Notes: generated from the letters alone by a model not told the origin. DNA of 64,000 nucleotides from Micromonospora sp. M71_S20 (GCF_003664255.1 NZ_RCCV01000001.1:4588001-4652000); one strand, 5' to 3'; positions 34,883 to 43,843 are shown, counted from the first letter of the stretch. A program made the numbers and translations.

Positions 34883-36148
34883 TCAGCCGCCGCGGACGGA
34901 CGGCGCCGGCGCCGGCGAGCCCCCGGCCACCGCACCGGGGTGCGGCACGGGCGACGGGGACGGCCGCAGCCCGGCCGGCACGGGCAGCGCGCTGCCCTTG
35001 ACGAACTCGTCCCAGCTGACGTTCCAGGCCGTCCAGCCGTTGCCCTCGGTCAACGGCACCTCGGTGCCCTTGACCGTGACCAGGTCGCCGACCTGGGTGA
35101 CCCCCATCAGCCAGTCCGCGGCGGCGGCGGAGACGTTGGTGCAGCCGTGCGAGACGTTGGTGCTGCCCTGGTCCCCCTCCGACCACGGCGCCCCGTGGAT
35201 GAACTCGCCGCCCCAGGTCAGCCGCTGGGCGTCCTCGACGTCGACCACGTATGGGTCGGCAGAGCCCCGCGTGTCGAACGTCGTCTGCTGGTGCTTCTCC
35301 ATGATCACCATCTTGCCGCTGGAGGTCGGCGTGCTCGGCTTGCCGAGGCTGACCGGGATCCGGCGGACGACCTTGCCGTCGCGCAGCACCGACATCTGCT
35401 TGGTCGCGTTGTCGATCTCCAGGGCCACCTGCCGGCCGATCCGGGAGGTGGCGGTGCGGTCGGAGTCGCCGACCCGGTCCTTGCCGATCGGCAGGCCCTC
35501 CAGCCCGGCCCGGACGCTGATCCTGGTCCCCGGGCGCCAGAAATCGGGGGCCCGGTAATAGGCCTGACTGCCGTCGGAGACCCACGACCAGGCGCCCGGC
35601 TGCGGCGGGTCCGTCTTCACGAACAATCGGCGCTGCACGTCGTCCCTGGCCTCTTTCGGAATGGGTGGGTCGAACGCCACGGTCACCGGCATGGCGGTGC
35701 CGTACGTCCGGTCGCCGGCGAAGTACAACGTGCTGGTGATTTCCGGCTTCGTCGATTCCGGCATCGTGGTGAAGGTGGTCCTGCGGGTCGTCGTCGTACC
35801 CGAGTCGCCCGTGGCGGTCACCTCCGCCGTGTAGGTGCGCCGCGGCTTCAGGGGCGCCTTCGGCACCCAGCCCGAGCCGTCCTCCCGGGGCTCCGCCGCG
35901 ACCTGTGCGCCCTTGTCGTCGGTGATCCGCACGGCGGTGACCTTCCCGTTCCTTACCGCGGTCCCCACCTCGGCGGTGATCGGCACCTCGCGGGCGCGGT
36001 CGGTGGGCGTGACGGTCAGCTCCGGCGCCGCCGCCTGCCCCTCGGCCGGCCGGGCACCTGGTTTGCGGTCGGCGGTGCACCCGCCGAGGGCCAACGGCGC
36101 GGCCGCGATGGTCACGGCCAGCACCGTCAGTCGCCGCCTCAACTCCAT
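34883..36148 (-). CDS. Lipoprotein L,D-transpeptidase (YkuD) with Ig-like domains
   Basis: The 421-residue protein crosslinks peptidoglycan by 3-3 bonds on the outer face of the membrane. A lipoprotein signal ends at LALGGC (Cys near 24). Two immunoglobulin-like domains follow (about 40-150 and 150-245), as in mycobacterial Ldt enzymes. The YkuD catalytic motif is HGAPWSEGDQG then NVSHGCTNVS, with catalytic Cys and His intact near residues 345-350. The tail is Pro/Ser-rich. The ATG is at 36146-36148. Such enzymes resist most beta-lactams except carbapenems. Confidence 0.94.
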   Translation of the reverse strand: MELRRRLTVLAVTIAAAPLALGGCTADRKPGARPAEGQAAAPELTVTPTDRAREVPITAEVGTAVRNGKVTAVRITDDKGAQVAAEPREDGSGWVPKAPLKPRRTYTAEVTATGDSGTTTTRRTTFTTMPESTKPEITSTLYFAGDRTYGTAMPVTVAFDPPIPKEARDDVQRRLFVKTDPPQPGAWSWVSDGSQAYYRAPDFWRPGTRISVRAGLEGLPIGKDRVGDSDRTATSRIGRQVALEIDNATKQMSVLRDGKVVRRIPVSLGKPSTPTSSGKMVIMEKHQQTTFDTRGSADPYVVDVEDAQRLTWGGEFIHGAPWSEGDQGSTNVSHGCTNVSAAAADWLMGVTQVGDLVTVKGTEVPLTEGNGWTAWNVSWDEFVKGSALPVPAGLRPSPSPVPHPGAVAGGSPAPAPSVRGG

Positions 36149-36481
36149 GATGCGTCCCCCCGTTGATTGGTGTCCCTCAGCCACATTCTCTCCACGCCGC
36201 GCCGGACGGGCGCGCAATTTCGGAGGAATCGCGAAAGCAATTATGGGAAGCATTTTCCCGCACTGCGCGGAATAGGGCCGCACGCGCCGGTTTCCGGGTC
36301 CGTCCGGAATCGTCCGACGCGCCACCGGCCGGCCCCCGGACTGCCGCCGCGTCCCGGTTCGGGCGACGGCGTCGTCGGTGTCGGCGGACAGCCTCGCCCA
36401 CCCGCGATCGGCGGCGAGGCGAAGCCGTGCGGCACGACGCGGTCCGCCGCCGACGGGGGGCGGGACCCGCGCCGGTCGTCG
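36149..36481. other. 333-base intergenic stretch
   Basis: The left part, about 36150-36270, is AT-richer and probably holds the promoter of the L,D-transpeptidase gene. A short hairpin, GCCTCGCC at 36391-36398 with GGCGAGGC at 36413-36420, may end the beta-helix gene transcript. Nothing else is recognised. Confidence 0.5.
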
Positions 36482-38146
36482 TCAGCCGTGGTTGCGTTCC
36501 CACCGGCCGCCGACCGGTGGGGTGTCCAGTCGGGTGGCGGAGTCCGCGTTGCCGGCGAAGTCGTTGTCCTCGACCCGGCAGTCCACGCAGCTGCCCCGCT
36601 CGGTGATCCACAGTCCGTGGTTCTGCGTGCTGGGCTCCCGGCTGTCCCAGATCCGGTTGCCCCGGATGGTGGCCGACTCGACGGCCGCGTTGATCGCGAT
36701 GCCGGCCCGCACCGGCGGCCCGGCGGGCAGCTCGTACCGGGTACCCGGCGCCGGAGTGGCCCCGCTCCACCCGCTCGGGGAGTCCGGCCGGATCGGCGCG
36801 AGGGTGAGCTCGGTGTCGTCGTTGGCCGCCACCACGGCGATCCGCTCGCCGACCCGCACCACCTTGCCCCGGTGGCCGTCGTTCGGCCAGTTCGCCCGCC
36901 GGTTCACCACCGACTTCTCGGTGTACCGCACCGAGTCCCCGTGTTCGCTCGTCGCCGGCGCCCACTGCCGTCCGTTGTTCCGGATCCGGTTGGCGACCAG
37001 GAAGGCGTCGCGGACCGGACGGTCGATGCGGATGGCGTCGGCGCTGTTGCCGTAGAAGTCGTTGCTCTCGATGACGATCTCCTCGGCGGTCCGCTCCTCG
37101 GACCCGCCGAGGTTGCGCTGGTGGTAGCCGTACCGGCCGTTGCCGCTGATCCGGTTGCCGCGGATCGTGTACGGGCCGGGGGTGTTGCCGATGCTGACCC
37201 CGTCGCGCAGGTTGCCGTCGATGACGCAGTCGGTGAGGATGCCGCCCCGCCCGGCGGTGTGCGTGGTGCCCTTCGCCGAGACGTGGAAGCCCGCCTCCAG
37301 GTTCCCGGTCATGGTGCAGGAGGAGACGATCAGGCCGTTGGCGCCCCAGTCGGAGATGCCGAAGCGGTTGCCCTGGGCGTGGCAGCCGATGATCCGCACT
37401 CCCCGGGGACGCAGGTGGTCCGCCTCCTGCAACTCCAGGAAGATGCCGTTGGTGGCGTTGGCCACGGCGCTGCAGTTGACGATGTTGAGCCGCTCGACGC
37501 TGCCCCAGCCGCCGATGCCGACGCCGATGCCGGCCCCGCCCATCTCGGTGCCGCTGTCCAGCCGTCCGCACCCGACGACCAGCACCCCCTCGATCAGGCA
37601 GTCCTGGAGGAAGTCGCAGCCCAGGCCGGTGGCGGCGGTGTGGTGGATGTACAGGTTGCGGAAGATGCCCCGCACGACGTACTGCAAACCGAGCCCCTTG
37701 GCCAGCGGGTTGTAGTCCGCCGACGCCACGCCCGAGCCGTCGATCTCGAAGTCGGAGAAGGTGCAGTCGGCCAGGTGCCGGTTCCGGTCGGCACCGTGCT
37801 CGTTCGTGGTGTAGAAGGCCAGCGGCGCCGGGTCGGCGCGGTTGCCCGAGTTGCTGAGCACGAAGCGGGTCGCCCCCGGGCCGGCGCCGACGAGCGACAC
37901 CCCGGTACGCCACACGGTGCCCGAGTCCCGCATCGAGTAGACCCCGGGCGGGCAGTAGATGATCCGGGCCCGGCCGTCGGCGGCGTACGCGTCGCCGAGC
38001 CGGTCCACCAGCGCGGCGAGCGCCGGCTGGTCGTTGGCCACCCCGTCGCCGATCAGGCCGTGCTCCCGGGCGTCGCAGAGCAGCGGGGCGCCAGCCACCG
38101 CGTGACGGCGCACGCCGCCGGCGGAGGGCATGTCCGGATACGCCAC
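36482..38146 (-). CDS. Right-handed parallel beta-helix protein (pectate-lyase superfamily)
   Basis: The protein has 554 residues from the GTG at 38144-38146, which has GGGGAGGA 5 bases upstream. After an N-terminal DAREHGLIGDGVANDQPAL motif (the Pectate_lyase_3 start), the sequence is a long series of beta-helix rungs with stacked Asn and Gly: FEIDGSGVAS, CVIDGNLRDGVSI, IRGNRISGNGRYG, IESNDFYGNSADAI. The pattern is that of polysaccharide lyases, epimerases or phage-tail spikes. Remarkably, no signal peptide is visible, so its location and substrate are unclear. A longer start to 38182 adds 12 residues without changing this. Confidence 0.8.
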   Translation of the reverse strand: MAYPDMPSAGGVRRHAVAGAPLLCDAREHGLIGDGVANDQPALAALVDRLGDAYAADGRARIIYCPPGVYSMRDSGTVWRTGVSLVGAGPGATRFVLSNSGNRADPAPLAFYTTNEHGADRNRHLADCTFSDFEIDGSGVASADYNPLAKGLGLQYVVRGIFRNLYIHHTAATGLGCDFLQDCLIEGVLVVGCGRLDSGTEMGGAGIGVGIGGWGSVERLNIVNCSAVANATNGIFLELQEADHLRPRGVRIIGCHAQGNRFGISDWGANGLIVSSCTMTGNLEAGFHVSAKGTTHTAGRGGILTDCVIDGNLRDGVSIGNTPGPYTIRGNRISGNGRYGYHQRNLGGSEERTAEEIVIESNDFYGNSADAIRIDRPVRDAFLVANRIRNNGRQWAPATSEHGDSVRYTEKSVVNRRANWPNDGHRGKVVRVGERIAVVAANDDTELTLAPIRPDSPSGWSGATPAPGTRYELPAGPPVRAGIAINAAVESATIRGNRIWDSREPSTQNHGLWITERGSCVDCRVEDNDFAGNADSATRLDTPPVGGRWERNHG

Positions 38147-38220
38147 CTCGTCCTCCCCTCGGCGAGACTGCCCGGCCCGCATTCCCGGCCCGTCCCCCGG
38201 GAAACGCGGGCCGCGACGGC

Positions 38221-38260
38221 GACGGCCCCGGCGCCGCCGGGAGGCGGAGCCGGGGCCGTC
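38221..38260 (-). terminator. Terminator of the bkd operon
   Basis: GACGGCCCCGGC (38221-38232) pairs perfectly with GCCGGGGCCGTC (38249-38260) with a 16-base loop. It lies just after the stop of the E2 gene on the minus strand. Confidence 0.65.
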
Positions 38261-38270
38261 GCGGCCGGGG

Positions 38271-39644
38271 TCAGACGTTGGCGATCAGCACCGCCGGCCG
38301 CTCGACGCAGTCGGCGACGTGCCGCAGGAAGCCGCCGGCCACCCCGCCGTCGCAGACCCGGTGGTCGAAGGTCAGGCTGAGCTGCGTCACCTTCCGCACC
38401 GCGAGCTGCCCGTCCACCACCCAGGGCTTGTCCACGATCCGTCCCACCCCGAGCAGCGCCGCCTCCGGGTGGTTGATGATCGGGGTGGAGCCGTCGACGC
38501 CGAAGACGCCGTAGTTGTTGAGCGTGAACGTGCCGCCGGTCAGCCGGGCCGGGGGCAGCGTGCCGGCCCGGGCGGCCGTGGTGGTCGCGGTCAGCTCGGC
38601 GGCCAGTTCGGCGGTGGTCAGCCGCTGCGCGTCCCGCAGCACCGGCACGACCAGCCCCCGGTCGGTCTGGGCGGCGATGCCCAGGTGCACCCCGGCGGAC
38701 TGGACGATCCGCTGGCCCTCGGTGTCGACCCGGGCGTTGAGCTGCGGGTACCGGCGCAGCCCGGACAGGCAGATCCGGGCCAGCAGGGCCAGGATGCTCA
38801 CCGGCGCGTCCGGGGTCGCCGCGTTGATCGCCGCGCGGGTCTCCAGCAGCCCGGTGGCGTCCACGTCCACCCAGATGGTCACCTCGGGGATCTCCCGCCG
38901 GCTGCGGGAGAGCTTGTCGGCGATCGCCTTGCGGATGCCGGTCAGCGGGACGACCAGGTCCTCGGCGCCGGGGACGGCCGACGGGGCGGGCACGTCCGGC
39001 ACCGCGGCGAGCCGGGCGGCGGGCGTAGCCGCCTCGGCGACGGCGGCCTCCACGTCGGCCCGGCGCACCACGCCGCCCGGGCCGGTGCCGCGCAGGGTGG
39101 CCAGGTCGAGGCCGTGCTCGCGGGCCAGCCGGCGCACGATCGGCGAGATGACCAGGGGTGCCGCCGCGCCGTGCGGGCGGTCGGCCGAATCGGCCGCGGT
39201 CGCCGCCGGGGCGGGAGCCGCCGGCGGACCGGCCGGGGTGGGCTCGGGTGCGGCCACGAGACGGGGCCGGCGACGCCGCCGCCCCGCGCCGCCGTGGCCG
39301 GTGCCGTACCCGATGAGGACGTTGCCGGAGCCGGCCCGTTCCTCCTCGCGGTAGGTGGCGTGCCCGGCGGGCTCGTCGCCGGCGCCGCCGTCCAGCGGCG
39401 CGATGGTGATCAGCGGCTGGCCGACCGGGCGGGTCTCGCCCGCCGCGCCGTGCAGCGCCACGACCCGCCCGGCGTACGGGCAGGGCACGTCGACGACGGC
39501 CTTGGCGGTCTCCACCTCCACGACGCTCTGGTCCACCGTGACCACGTCGCCCACGGCGACCCGCCACTCGACGATCTCGGCCTCGCTCAGCCCCTCGCCC
39601 AGGTCGGGCAGGAGGAAGACCTGCGCCCCGTCCACGGTGGTCAC
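38271..39644 (-). CDS. bkdC: Branched-chain alpha-keto acid dehydrogenase E2 (dihydrolipoamide acyltransferase)
   Basis: The 457-residue protein carries the acyl group of the complex. The N-terminal lipoyl domain has the lipoylation site VEVETAKAVVDV (Lys) at about residues 38-49, then a Pro/Ala-rich linker, a peripheral subunit-binding domain (ISPIVRRLAREHGLD) near 165, and the catalytic acyltransferase domain ending with DHRVCDGG, where His and Asp are catalytic. The GTG at 39642-39644 overlaps the E1beta stop as GTGA. No E3 gene is here, so the E3 of another complex is shared. Products feed branched-chain fatty acid synthesis and, in actinomycetes, polyketide starter units. Confidence 0.95.
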   Translation of the reverse strand: MTTVDGAQVFLLPDLGEGLSEAEIVEWRVAVGDVVTVDQSVVEVETAKAVVDVPCPYAGRVVALHGAAGETRPVGQPLITIAPLDGGAGDEPAGHATYREEERAGSGNVLIGYGTGHGGAGRRRRRPRLVAAPEPTPAGPPAAPAPAATAADSADRPHGAAAPLVISPIVRRLAREHGLDLATLRGTGPGGVVRRADVEAAVAEAATPAARLAAVPDVPAPSAVPGAEDLVVPLTGIRKAIADKLSRSRREIPEVTIWVDVDATGLLETRAAINAATPDAPVSILALLARICLSGLRRYPQLNARVDTEGQRIVQSAGVHLGIAAQTDRGLVVPVLRDAQRLTTAELAAELTATTTAARAGTLPPARLTGGTFTLNNYGVFGVDGSTPIINHPEAALLGVGRIVDKPWVVDGQLAVRKVTQLSLTFDHRVCDGGVAGGFLRHVADCVERPAVLIANV

Positions 39645-40657
39645 GCCGCGCTCCCCCGGCTCAGCCAGCGCCCGTCGGGCTGGTCGTCCCACTGGAGCCG
39701 GGCCACCGTGTCGAGCACCCGGTCCACCGACGGCAGGTGGGTGTGCTCCAGCATCGGCGCCGGGTACGGGATATCCAGCCCGGACACCCGCAGCACCGGG
39801 GCGTGCAGGGCGTGGAAGCAGCGCTCCTGGACCCGGGCGGCGATCTCGGCGCCCACCCCGGCGAAGCCCTGCGCCTCCTGGATCACCACGCACCGGCCGG
39901 TACGCCGGACCGAGGCCGTGACGGTCTCGTCGTCGAACGGCACGATGCTGCGCACGTCCACGACCTCGAGGTCCCAGCCCTCCTCGCGGGCGGCCTCGGC
40001 GGCCTCGAGCGCGACCGGCACCGCCGGCCCGTAGGCGACGAGGGTGGCGTCGCGGCCGGGGCGACGCACGACCGCCCGGCCGATCGGCGCGGCGGTCGCC
40101 GGAAGCTGCGCCTCGGCGCTGGAGAAGTAGAGCTTCTTCGGCTCCATGAACACGACCGGGTCGGGATCGTCGATCGCCTGGCGCAGCAGCGAGTACGCGT
40201 CCTCCACCGTCGCCGGGGTGACGACCTTCAGTCCGGGGGTGTGCGCGTAGTAGGCCTCGCTGGAGTCGCAGTGGTGCTCGACGCCGCCGATGCCGCCGGC
40301 GTACGGCACCCGGATGACGATCGGCACGCTGAGCGCGCCCCGGGTGCGGTTGCGCAGCTTCGCCACGTGCGAGGCGATCTGCTCGAACGCCGGGTAGGCG
40401 AACGCGTCGAACTGCATCTCGACCACCGGGCGCAGCCCGGACATGGCCATGCCGACGGCGAAGCCGACGATGCCGGCCTCGGCGAGCGGCGTGTCGAAGC
40501 AGCGCTTGTCGCCGAAGCGGGCCTGGAGGCCGTCGGTGATCCGGAAGACGCCGCCGAGCGCCCCGACGTCCTCGCCGAAGACGACCACCCGGTCGTCGTC
40601 GAGCATCGCGTCGGCGAGCGCGGCGTTGAGCGCCTTCGCCATGGTCAGGGCGGCCAT
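39641..40657 (-). CDS. bkdB: Branched-chain alpha-keto acid dehydrogenase E1 beta subunit
   Basis: The 338-residue subunit of the thiamine-diphosphate decarboxylase has the family motifs MAKALNAALADAMLDDDRVVVFGEDVG, VGFAVGMAM, VEMQFDAFAYPAFEQI and RVPYAGGIGGVEHHCDSSEA. The ATG at 40655-40657 overlaps the E1alpha stop as ATGA, and the gene ends by overlapping E2. Length matches bacterial BkdA2/PdhB proteins. With E1alpha it decarboxylates the keto acids of Val, Leu and Ile. Confidence 0.95.
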   Translation of the reverse strand: MAALTMAKALNAALADAMLDDDRVVVFGEDVGALGGVFRITDGLQARFGDKRCFDTPLAEAGIVGFAVGMAMSGLRPVVEMQFDAFAYPAFEQIASHVAKLRNRTRGALSVPIVIRVPYAGGIGGVEHHCDSSEAYYAHTPGLKVVTPATVEDAYSLLRQAIDDPDPVVFMEPKKLYFSSAEAQLPATAAPIGRAVVRRPGRDATLVAYGPAVPVALEAAEAAREEGWDLEVVDVRSIVPFDDETVTASVRRTGRCVVIQEAQGFAGVGAEIAARVQERCFHALHAPVLRVSGLDIPYPAPMLEHTHLPSVDRVLDTVARLQWDDQPDGRWLSRGSAA

Positions 40658-41823
40658 CAGCGCTCACCCTCCTCGTCTGCGGCGGCGGCCAGCTCGGCGC
40701 GGACCTGCTCGCGCTGCTCGACCAGCTGTGGAGTGGGCTCGGCGTAGACGTGGTCGAAGAGGCTCATCGGGTCGACCGTCGGCTGCGCGTTCATCCGGGT
40801 GCGCAGGTCGGCGGCGTACGCCTCGGCCTCCTCGGCGACCGCGGCGACGGCGGCGTCGTCGAGCGCGCCCCGGGCCCGCAGGTACGTCTCCAACCGGACC
40901 ACCGGGTCCCGGTCCCGCCAGGCCTCGACCTCGGCGCCGTCGCGGTAGCGGGTCGCGTCGTCGGCGTTGGTGTGCGCCTCCATGCGGTAGGTGTGCGCCT
41001 CGACCAGGAACGGGCCCTTGCCCGAGCGGGCGTGCTCCACCGCGCGGGTGAGCACCGCGAGCACGGCCACCGGGTCGTTGCCGTCGACCTGTTCGCTGGG
41101 CACCCCGTAGCCGACGCCCTTGTACGCCAGCGACGGCGCGGCGGTCTGCCGGGACAGCGGGACGCTGATGGCGTACCGGTTGTTCTGCACGAAGTAGACG
41201 ACGGGGGCCTTGAACACGGCGGCGAAGTTGACGCCCTCGTGGAAGTCGCCCTCGCTGGTCGCCCCGTCGCCGATGAACGCCAGCGCGACGGTGTCGCGCC
41301 CCTGGTACGCCTCGCCGTAGGCCAGCCCGGCGGCGTGCACGCACTGGGTCGCCAGCGGGGTGCACTGCGGGGCGGTGTGCCGCTCGGCGGGGTCGTAGCC
41401 GCAGTGCCAGTCCCCGCGCAGCAGGGTCAGCACCTCGACCGGGTCGATGCCCCGGCTGACGAGGGCCATCGACTCCCGGTAGGTCGGGAAGACCCAGTCG
41501 GTGTCGCGCAGGGCGAGGACGGCGCCGACCTGGCAGGCCTCCTGCCCGCGCGAGGACGGGTAGACGGCCAGCCGGCCCTGCTTGGTCAGCGCGGTGGCCT
41601 GGACGTCGAAGCGGCGGCCGACGACCATCCGCCGGTGCATCTCGACGAGCGCCTCGACGGGCGGCTCGGGGTAGTCGGCGGGGGCGCGCAGCGGCGTGCC
41701 GGTCGGATCGAGCAGGCGGACGGGCTCGGTGGCCGGCAGCAGCGGCTTGGCCGGGTCGGGCGGGGTGGCCGCCCGGCGGCTGCGCGGGGATGCCCTGCGG
41801 ACCGCCTCGGGTGTGGTCGTCAC
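40657..41823 (-). CDS. bkdA: Branched-chain alpha-keto acid dehydrogenase E1 alpha subunit
   Basis: The 388-residue subunit binds thiamine diphosphate through the GDG...NN motif, seen as IGDGATSEGDFHEG then FVQNNRYAIS. The N-terminal 40 residues are an Arg/Pro-rich extension. The first catalytic residues appear in SSRGQEACQVGAV and FPTYRESMAL. Operon order alpha-beta-E2 with stop/start overlaps is the actinomycete bkd layout. GTG at 41821-41823 has AGGAGG 7 bases upstream. A divergent Lrp-type gene lies 104 bases away, probably the regulator, which is known for Bkd clusters. Confidence 0.94.
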   Translation of the reverse strand: MTTTPEAVRRASPRSRRAATPPDPAKPLLPATEPVRLLDPTGTPLRAPADYPEPPVEALVEMHRRMVVGRRFDVQATALTKQGRLAVYPSSRGQEACQVGAVLALRDTDWVFPTYRESMALVSRGIDPVEVLTLLRGDWHCGYDPAERHTAPQCTPLATQCVHAAGLAYGEAYQGRDTVALAFIGDGATSEGDFHEGVNFAAVFKAPVVYFVQNNRYAISVPLSRQTAAPSLAYKGVGYGVPSEQVDGNDPVAVLAVLTRAVEHARSGKGPFLVEAHTYRMEAHTNADDATRYRDGAEVEAWRDRDPVVRLETYLRARGALDDAAVAAVAEEAEAYAADLRTRMNAQPTVDPMSLFDHVYAEPTPQLVEQREQVRAELAAAADEEGER

Positions 41824-41927
41824 GGCGGGACCTCCTGGACGTGTGGTGGGCCTATGCTCCTGCTGTCGGATGATTGACTCAAGATCCAGGACAAACGCGG
41901 GACGGATGGCATGGGGAAGGCGGCGAG
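41824..41927. promoter_or_regulatory. Divergent promoter region between bkd operon and its Lrp regulator
   Basis: This 104-base gap must contain both promoters. TTGACT at 41874-41879, facing the Lrp gene, is a candidate -35 box. The minus-strand TTGAGT at 41877-41882 overlaps it and faces bkd, which would make the two promoters compete. The flanking GATTGACTCAAGATC is the only AT-rich part, a likely Lrp site. Confidence 0.45.
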
Positions 41928-42434
41928 ATGAGCCAGGAGTCCGGGGGCGCAGCGGAGCGGGCGGCCGGAACGGGACGTTCGGCGCGACCGCTGGACGACG
42001 TCGACCGGCGGATCCTCGACGAGCTGGTCCGCGACGGTCGCACGTCGGTGCGCACCCTCGCCGAGCGGATCCACATCTCCCGCACCAACGCGTACGCCCG
42101 GGTCGAGCGGCTGCTGCGCGACGGGGTGATCACCGGCTTCCGGGCCCGGGTCGCGCCCGAGGCGGCGGGGCTGGGCACCTCGGCGTACATCGCGTTGAAG
42201 ATCGAGCAGAACACCTGGCGGGAGGTGTCGGCGGAACTGGCCCGGGTCCGCTACATCGAGCACGCCGCCCTGCTCGGCGGCGACCACGACGTGCTCGCCC
42301 TGGTCCGGGCGCCGGACAACGCCACCCTGCGCGACGTGGTGCTGGGCCGGGTGCAGGGCATCGCCGGCGTGCTCTCCACCCGCACCTGGCTGGTCTTCGA
42401 GGAGTTCGACGGCGAACGCAGCCCGTGGGAGTGA
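41928..42434 (+). CDS. Lrp/AsnC family regulator, likely of the bkd operon
   Basis: The 168-residue protein has an N-terminal helix-turn-helix (about residues 24-75: LDDVDRRILDELVRDGR, RTLAERIHISRTNAYARVERL) and a C-terminal ligand-binding RAM/AsnC domain (VRYIEHAALLGGDHDVLALVRAPD). The alpha/beta fold binds amino acids and assembles octamers. Transcribed divergently from bkdA, it is the expected BkdR-like activator or repressor responding to branched-chain amino acids. The ATG at 41928 has GGGGAAGG 7 bases upstream. The family normally regulates its own divergent partner. Confidence 0.92.
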   Translation: MSQESGGAAERAAGTGRSARPLDDVDRRILDELVRDGRTSVRTLAERIHISRTNAYARVERLLRDGVITGFRARVAPEAAGLGTSAYIALKIEQNTWREVSAELARVRYIEHAALLGGDHDVLALVRAPDNATLRDVVLGRVQGIAGVLSTRTWLVFEEFDGERSPWE

Positions 42435-42465
42435 GCCGACCCCGGCGGGCCCCCGACCGGCCGGC

Positions 42466-43446
42466 TCAGCGCTCCGGCGGGGCCTCCAGCCCCTCCCGGT
42501 CGGCCAACTCCAGCAGCGGTTCCAGGGAGAACCGCCGGTCGTCGAGGCCCGCGTGCGGGTCGCCGCGCTCGGCGAACCGGGCGGGCATCGTGGTCACGGC
42601 GAAGTCCTCCGGCCGGACGTCGTCCAGCTCCGACCAGTCCAGCGGCGCGGAGACCAGCGCCTGCGGGGTGGGGCGGATCGAGTACGCCGAGGCCATCGTG
42701 TGGTCCCGGGACATCTGGTTGTAGTCGACGAAGACCGGCCGGTCCCGCTGCTCCCGCCACCAGGTGGTGGTGACCAGCTCCGGCAGCCGGCGTTGCATCT
42801 CCCGGCCCAGCGCCAGCACCGCCCGCCGGCAGTCGCCGAAGCTCCAGCGGGGCTCGATGGAGAGGTAGACGTGCAGGCCCCGCCCGCCGGTGGTCTTCGG
42901 GTAGCCGGTCAGGCCCAGCTCGGCGAGGAACGCGCGTACCTCGTGGGCCACCGGCACCACCTGGTCGAAGCCCACCCCCGGCATCGGGTCCAGGTCGATG
43001 CGCAGCTGGTCGGGCCGCTCGACGTCGGCGGCGGAGACCGGCCACGGGTGGAACCGCAGCGTGCCGAGGTTGGCCGCCCAGATCACCACCGCCAGTTCGC
43101 TCGGCGCGACCTCGTCGGCCGTACGCCCGCTGGGGAAGGTGATGTGGGCGGTGCGGACCCACTCGGGCGCCCCCGCGGGCAGCCGCTTCTGGTAGAAGGC
43201 GTCGCCCCGGTTGTCCTGCCGGGTGCCGATCTTCGCGCCGTCGAAGACGCCGCGCGGCCACCGCTCCAGCATGGTCGGCCGGTCCCGCAGGGCGCGCAGG
43301 ACGCCGTCGCCGACGGCGAGGAAGTAGCGCACCACGTCCAGCTTGGTCAGCCCGAGTTCCGGGAAGTACGGCTTGTCGGGGCTGGAGACGCGCACCAGCC
43401 GCTCCCCCACCTGGATCTCCTCGGCCGGCGTCGCCACGCCTGACAC
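42466..43446 (-). CDS. Stand-alone LigD-type DNA polymerase domain
   Basis: The 326-residue protein is the polymerase/primase (archaeo-eukaryotic primase) domain of LigD. Key motifs are SSPDKPYFPELGLTKLDVVRYF, KIGTRQDNRGDAFYQKR, the metal-binding RIDLDPMPG (two Asp), TGGRGLHVY (His) and DYNQMSRDHTMASAYS. In the full LigD protein this domain fills ends during non-homologous end joining. Here it is alone, without ligase, phosphoesterase or Ku genes nearby. The start is a GTG at 43444-43446. Such free-standing polymerases are common in actinobacteria and may work with a separate ligase. Confidence 0.92.
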   Translation of the reverse strand: MSGVATPAEEIQVGERLVRVSSPDKPYFPELGLTKLDVVRYFLAVGDGVLRALRDRPTMLERWPRGVFDGAKIGTRQDNRGDAFYQKRLPAGAPEWVRTAHITFPSGRTADEVAPSELAVVIWAANLGTLRFHPWPVSAADVERPDQLRIDLDPMPGVGFDQVVPVAHEVRAFLAELGLTGYPKTTGGRGLHVYLSIEPRWSFGDCRRAVLALGREMQRRLPELVTTTWWREQRDRPVFVDYNQMSRDHTMASAYSIRPTPQALVSAPLDWSELDDVRPEDFAVTTMPARFAERGDPHAGLDDRRFSLEPLLELADREGLEAPPER

Positions 43447-43560
43447 CGTAACCCGCCCGGTCGGCCGGCACGCCCCGTCACGGCCCCGCGCGCCGGCACC
43501 TCGGCCGGCCGCCGGCCCGGGATGGCGTCGCCGGCACCCGGCGGTCGTACGCGCGGCGGC

Positions 43561-43585
43561 CGGGCGGCCCGTCTCCGGCCGCCCG
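43561..43585 (-). terminator. Hairpin downstream of the 79-residue protein gene
   Basis: CGGGCGGCC (43561-43569) pairs perfectly with GGCCGCCCG (43577-43585) across a 7-base loop, just after the minus-strand stop at 43604. The stem is short but very GC-rich. Confidence 0.5.
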
Positions 43586-43603
43586 ACCGCCGGCGGGTCG
43601 AAC

Positions 43604-43843
43604 TCAGCTCATCTCCTCCTGGAGGCGCGCCAGGAGCATCCTCTTGCCCTGCTCGCCCGCCTTGCGGTTGTTCTCCTGCATCTTCCGGAACCAGGTGGCC
43701 AGTTCCGTGTCGCCCCGCGCGTCGGCGTCGGCGACGTAGTTCTCCAGCTGCCAGATGTGCTGCAACGACATCTGGAGCGCGTGGATCAGGTCGTAGTTCT
43801 GGTCCTTCACCGGGCTCGCCGGCTCCCTGACCATGGTGGCCAC
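43604..43843 (-). CDS. Conserved 79-residue hypothetical protein
   Basis: The protein is almost entirely helical and charged: DLIHALQMSLQHIWQLENYVADADARGD, then ATWFRKMQENNRKAGEQGKRMLLARLQ. No family name is recognised. The GTG at 43841-43843 has GGGAGG 6 bases upstream, which decides this start over an ATG three codons later. It is convergent with nothing nearby and upstream of the divergent sigma-factor gene by about 200 bases. It could be a small helical binding protein; no function is proposed. Confidence 0.7.
   Translation of the reverse strand: MATMVREPASPVKDQNYDLIHALQMSLQHIWQLENYVADADARGDTELATWFRKMQENNRKAGEQGKRMLLARLQEEMS

Noticed and set aside
38271..40667. A single 798-codon frame that would fuse E1beta and E2
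   Set aside because: The N-terminal half is E1beta DNA read in the wrong frame. The real genes overlap by four bases at 39641-39644 with separate starts and complete domains.
38271..42434. The bkd operon as part of the putative arylglycine cluster (PglB/C-like E1 subunits)
   Set aside because: It is 14 kb away, has a lipoyl E2 and a divergent Lrp regulator, and is the standard housekeeping layout for branched-chain keto acids. No evidence connects it to the right-hand cluster.
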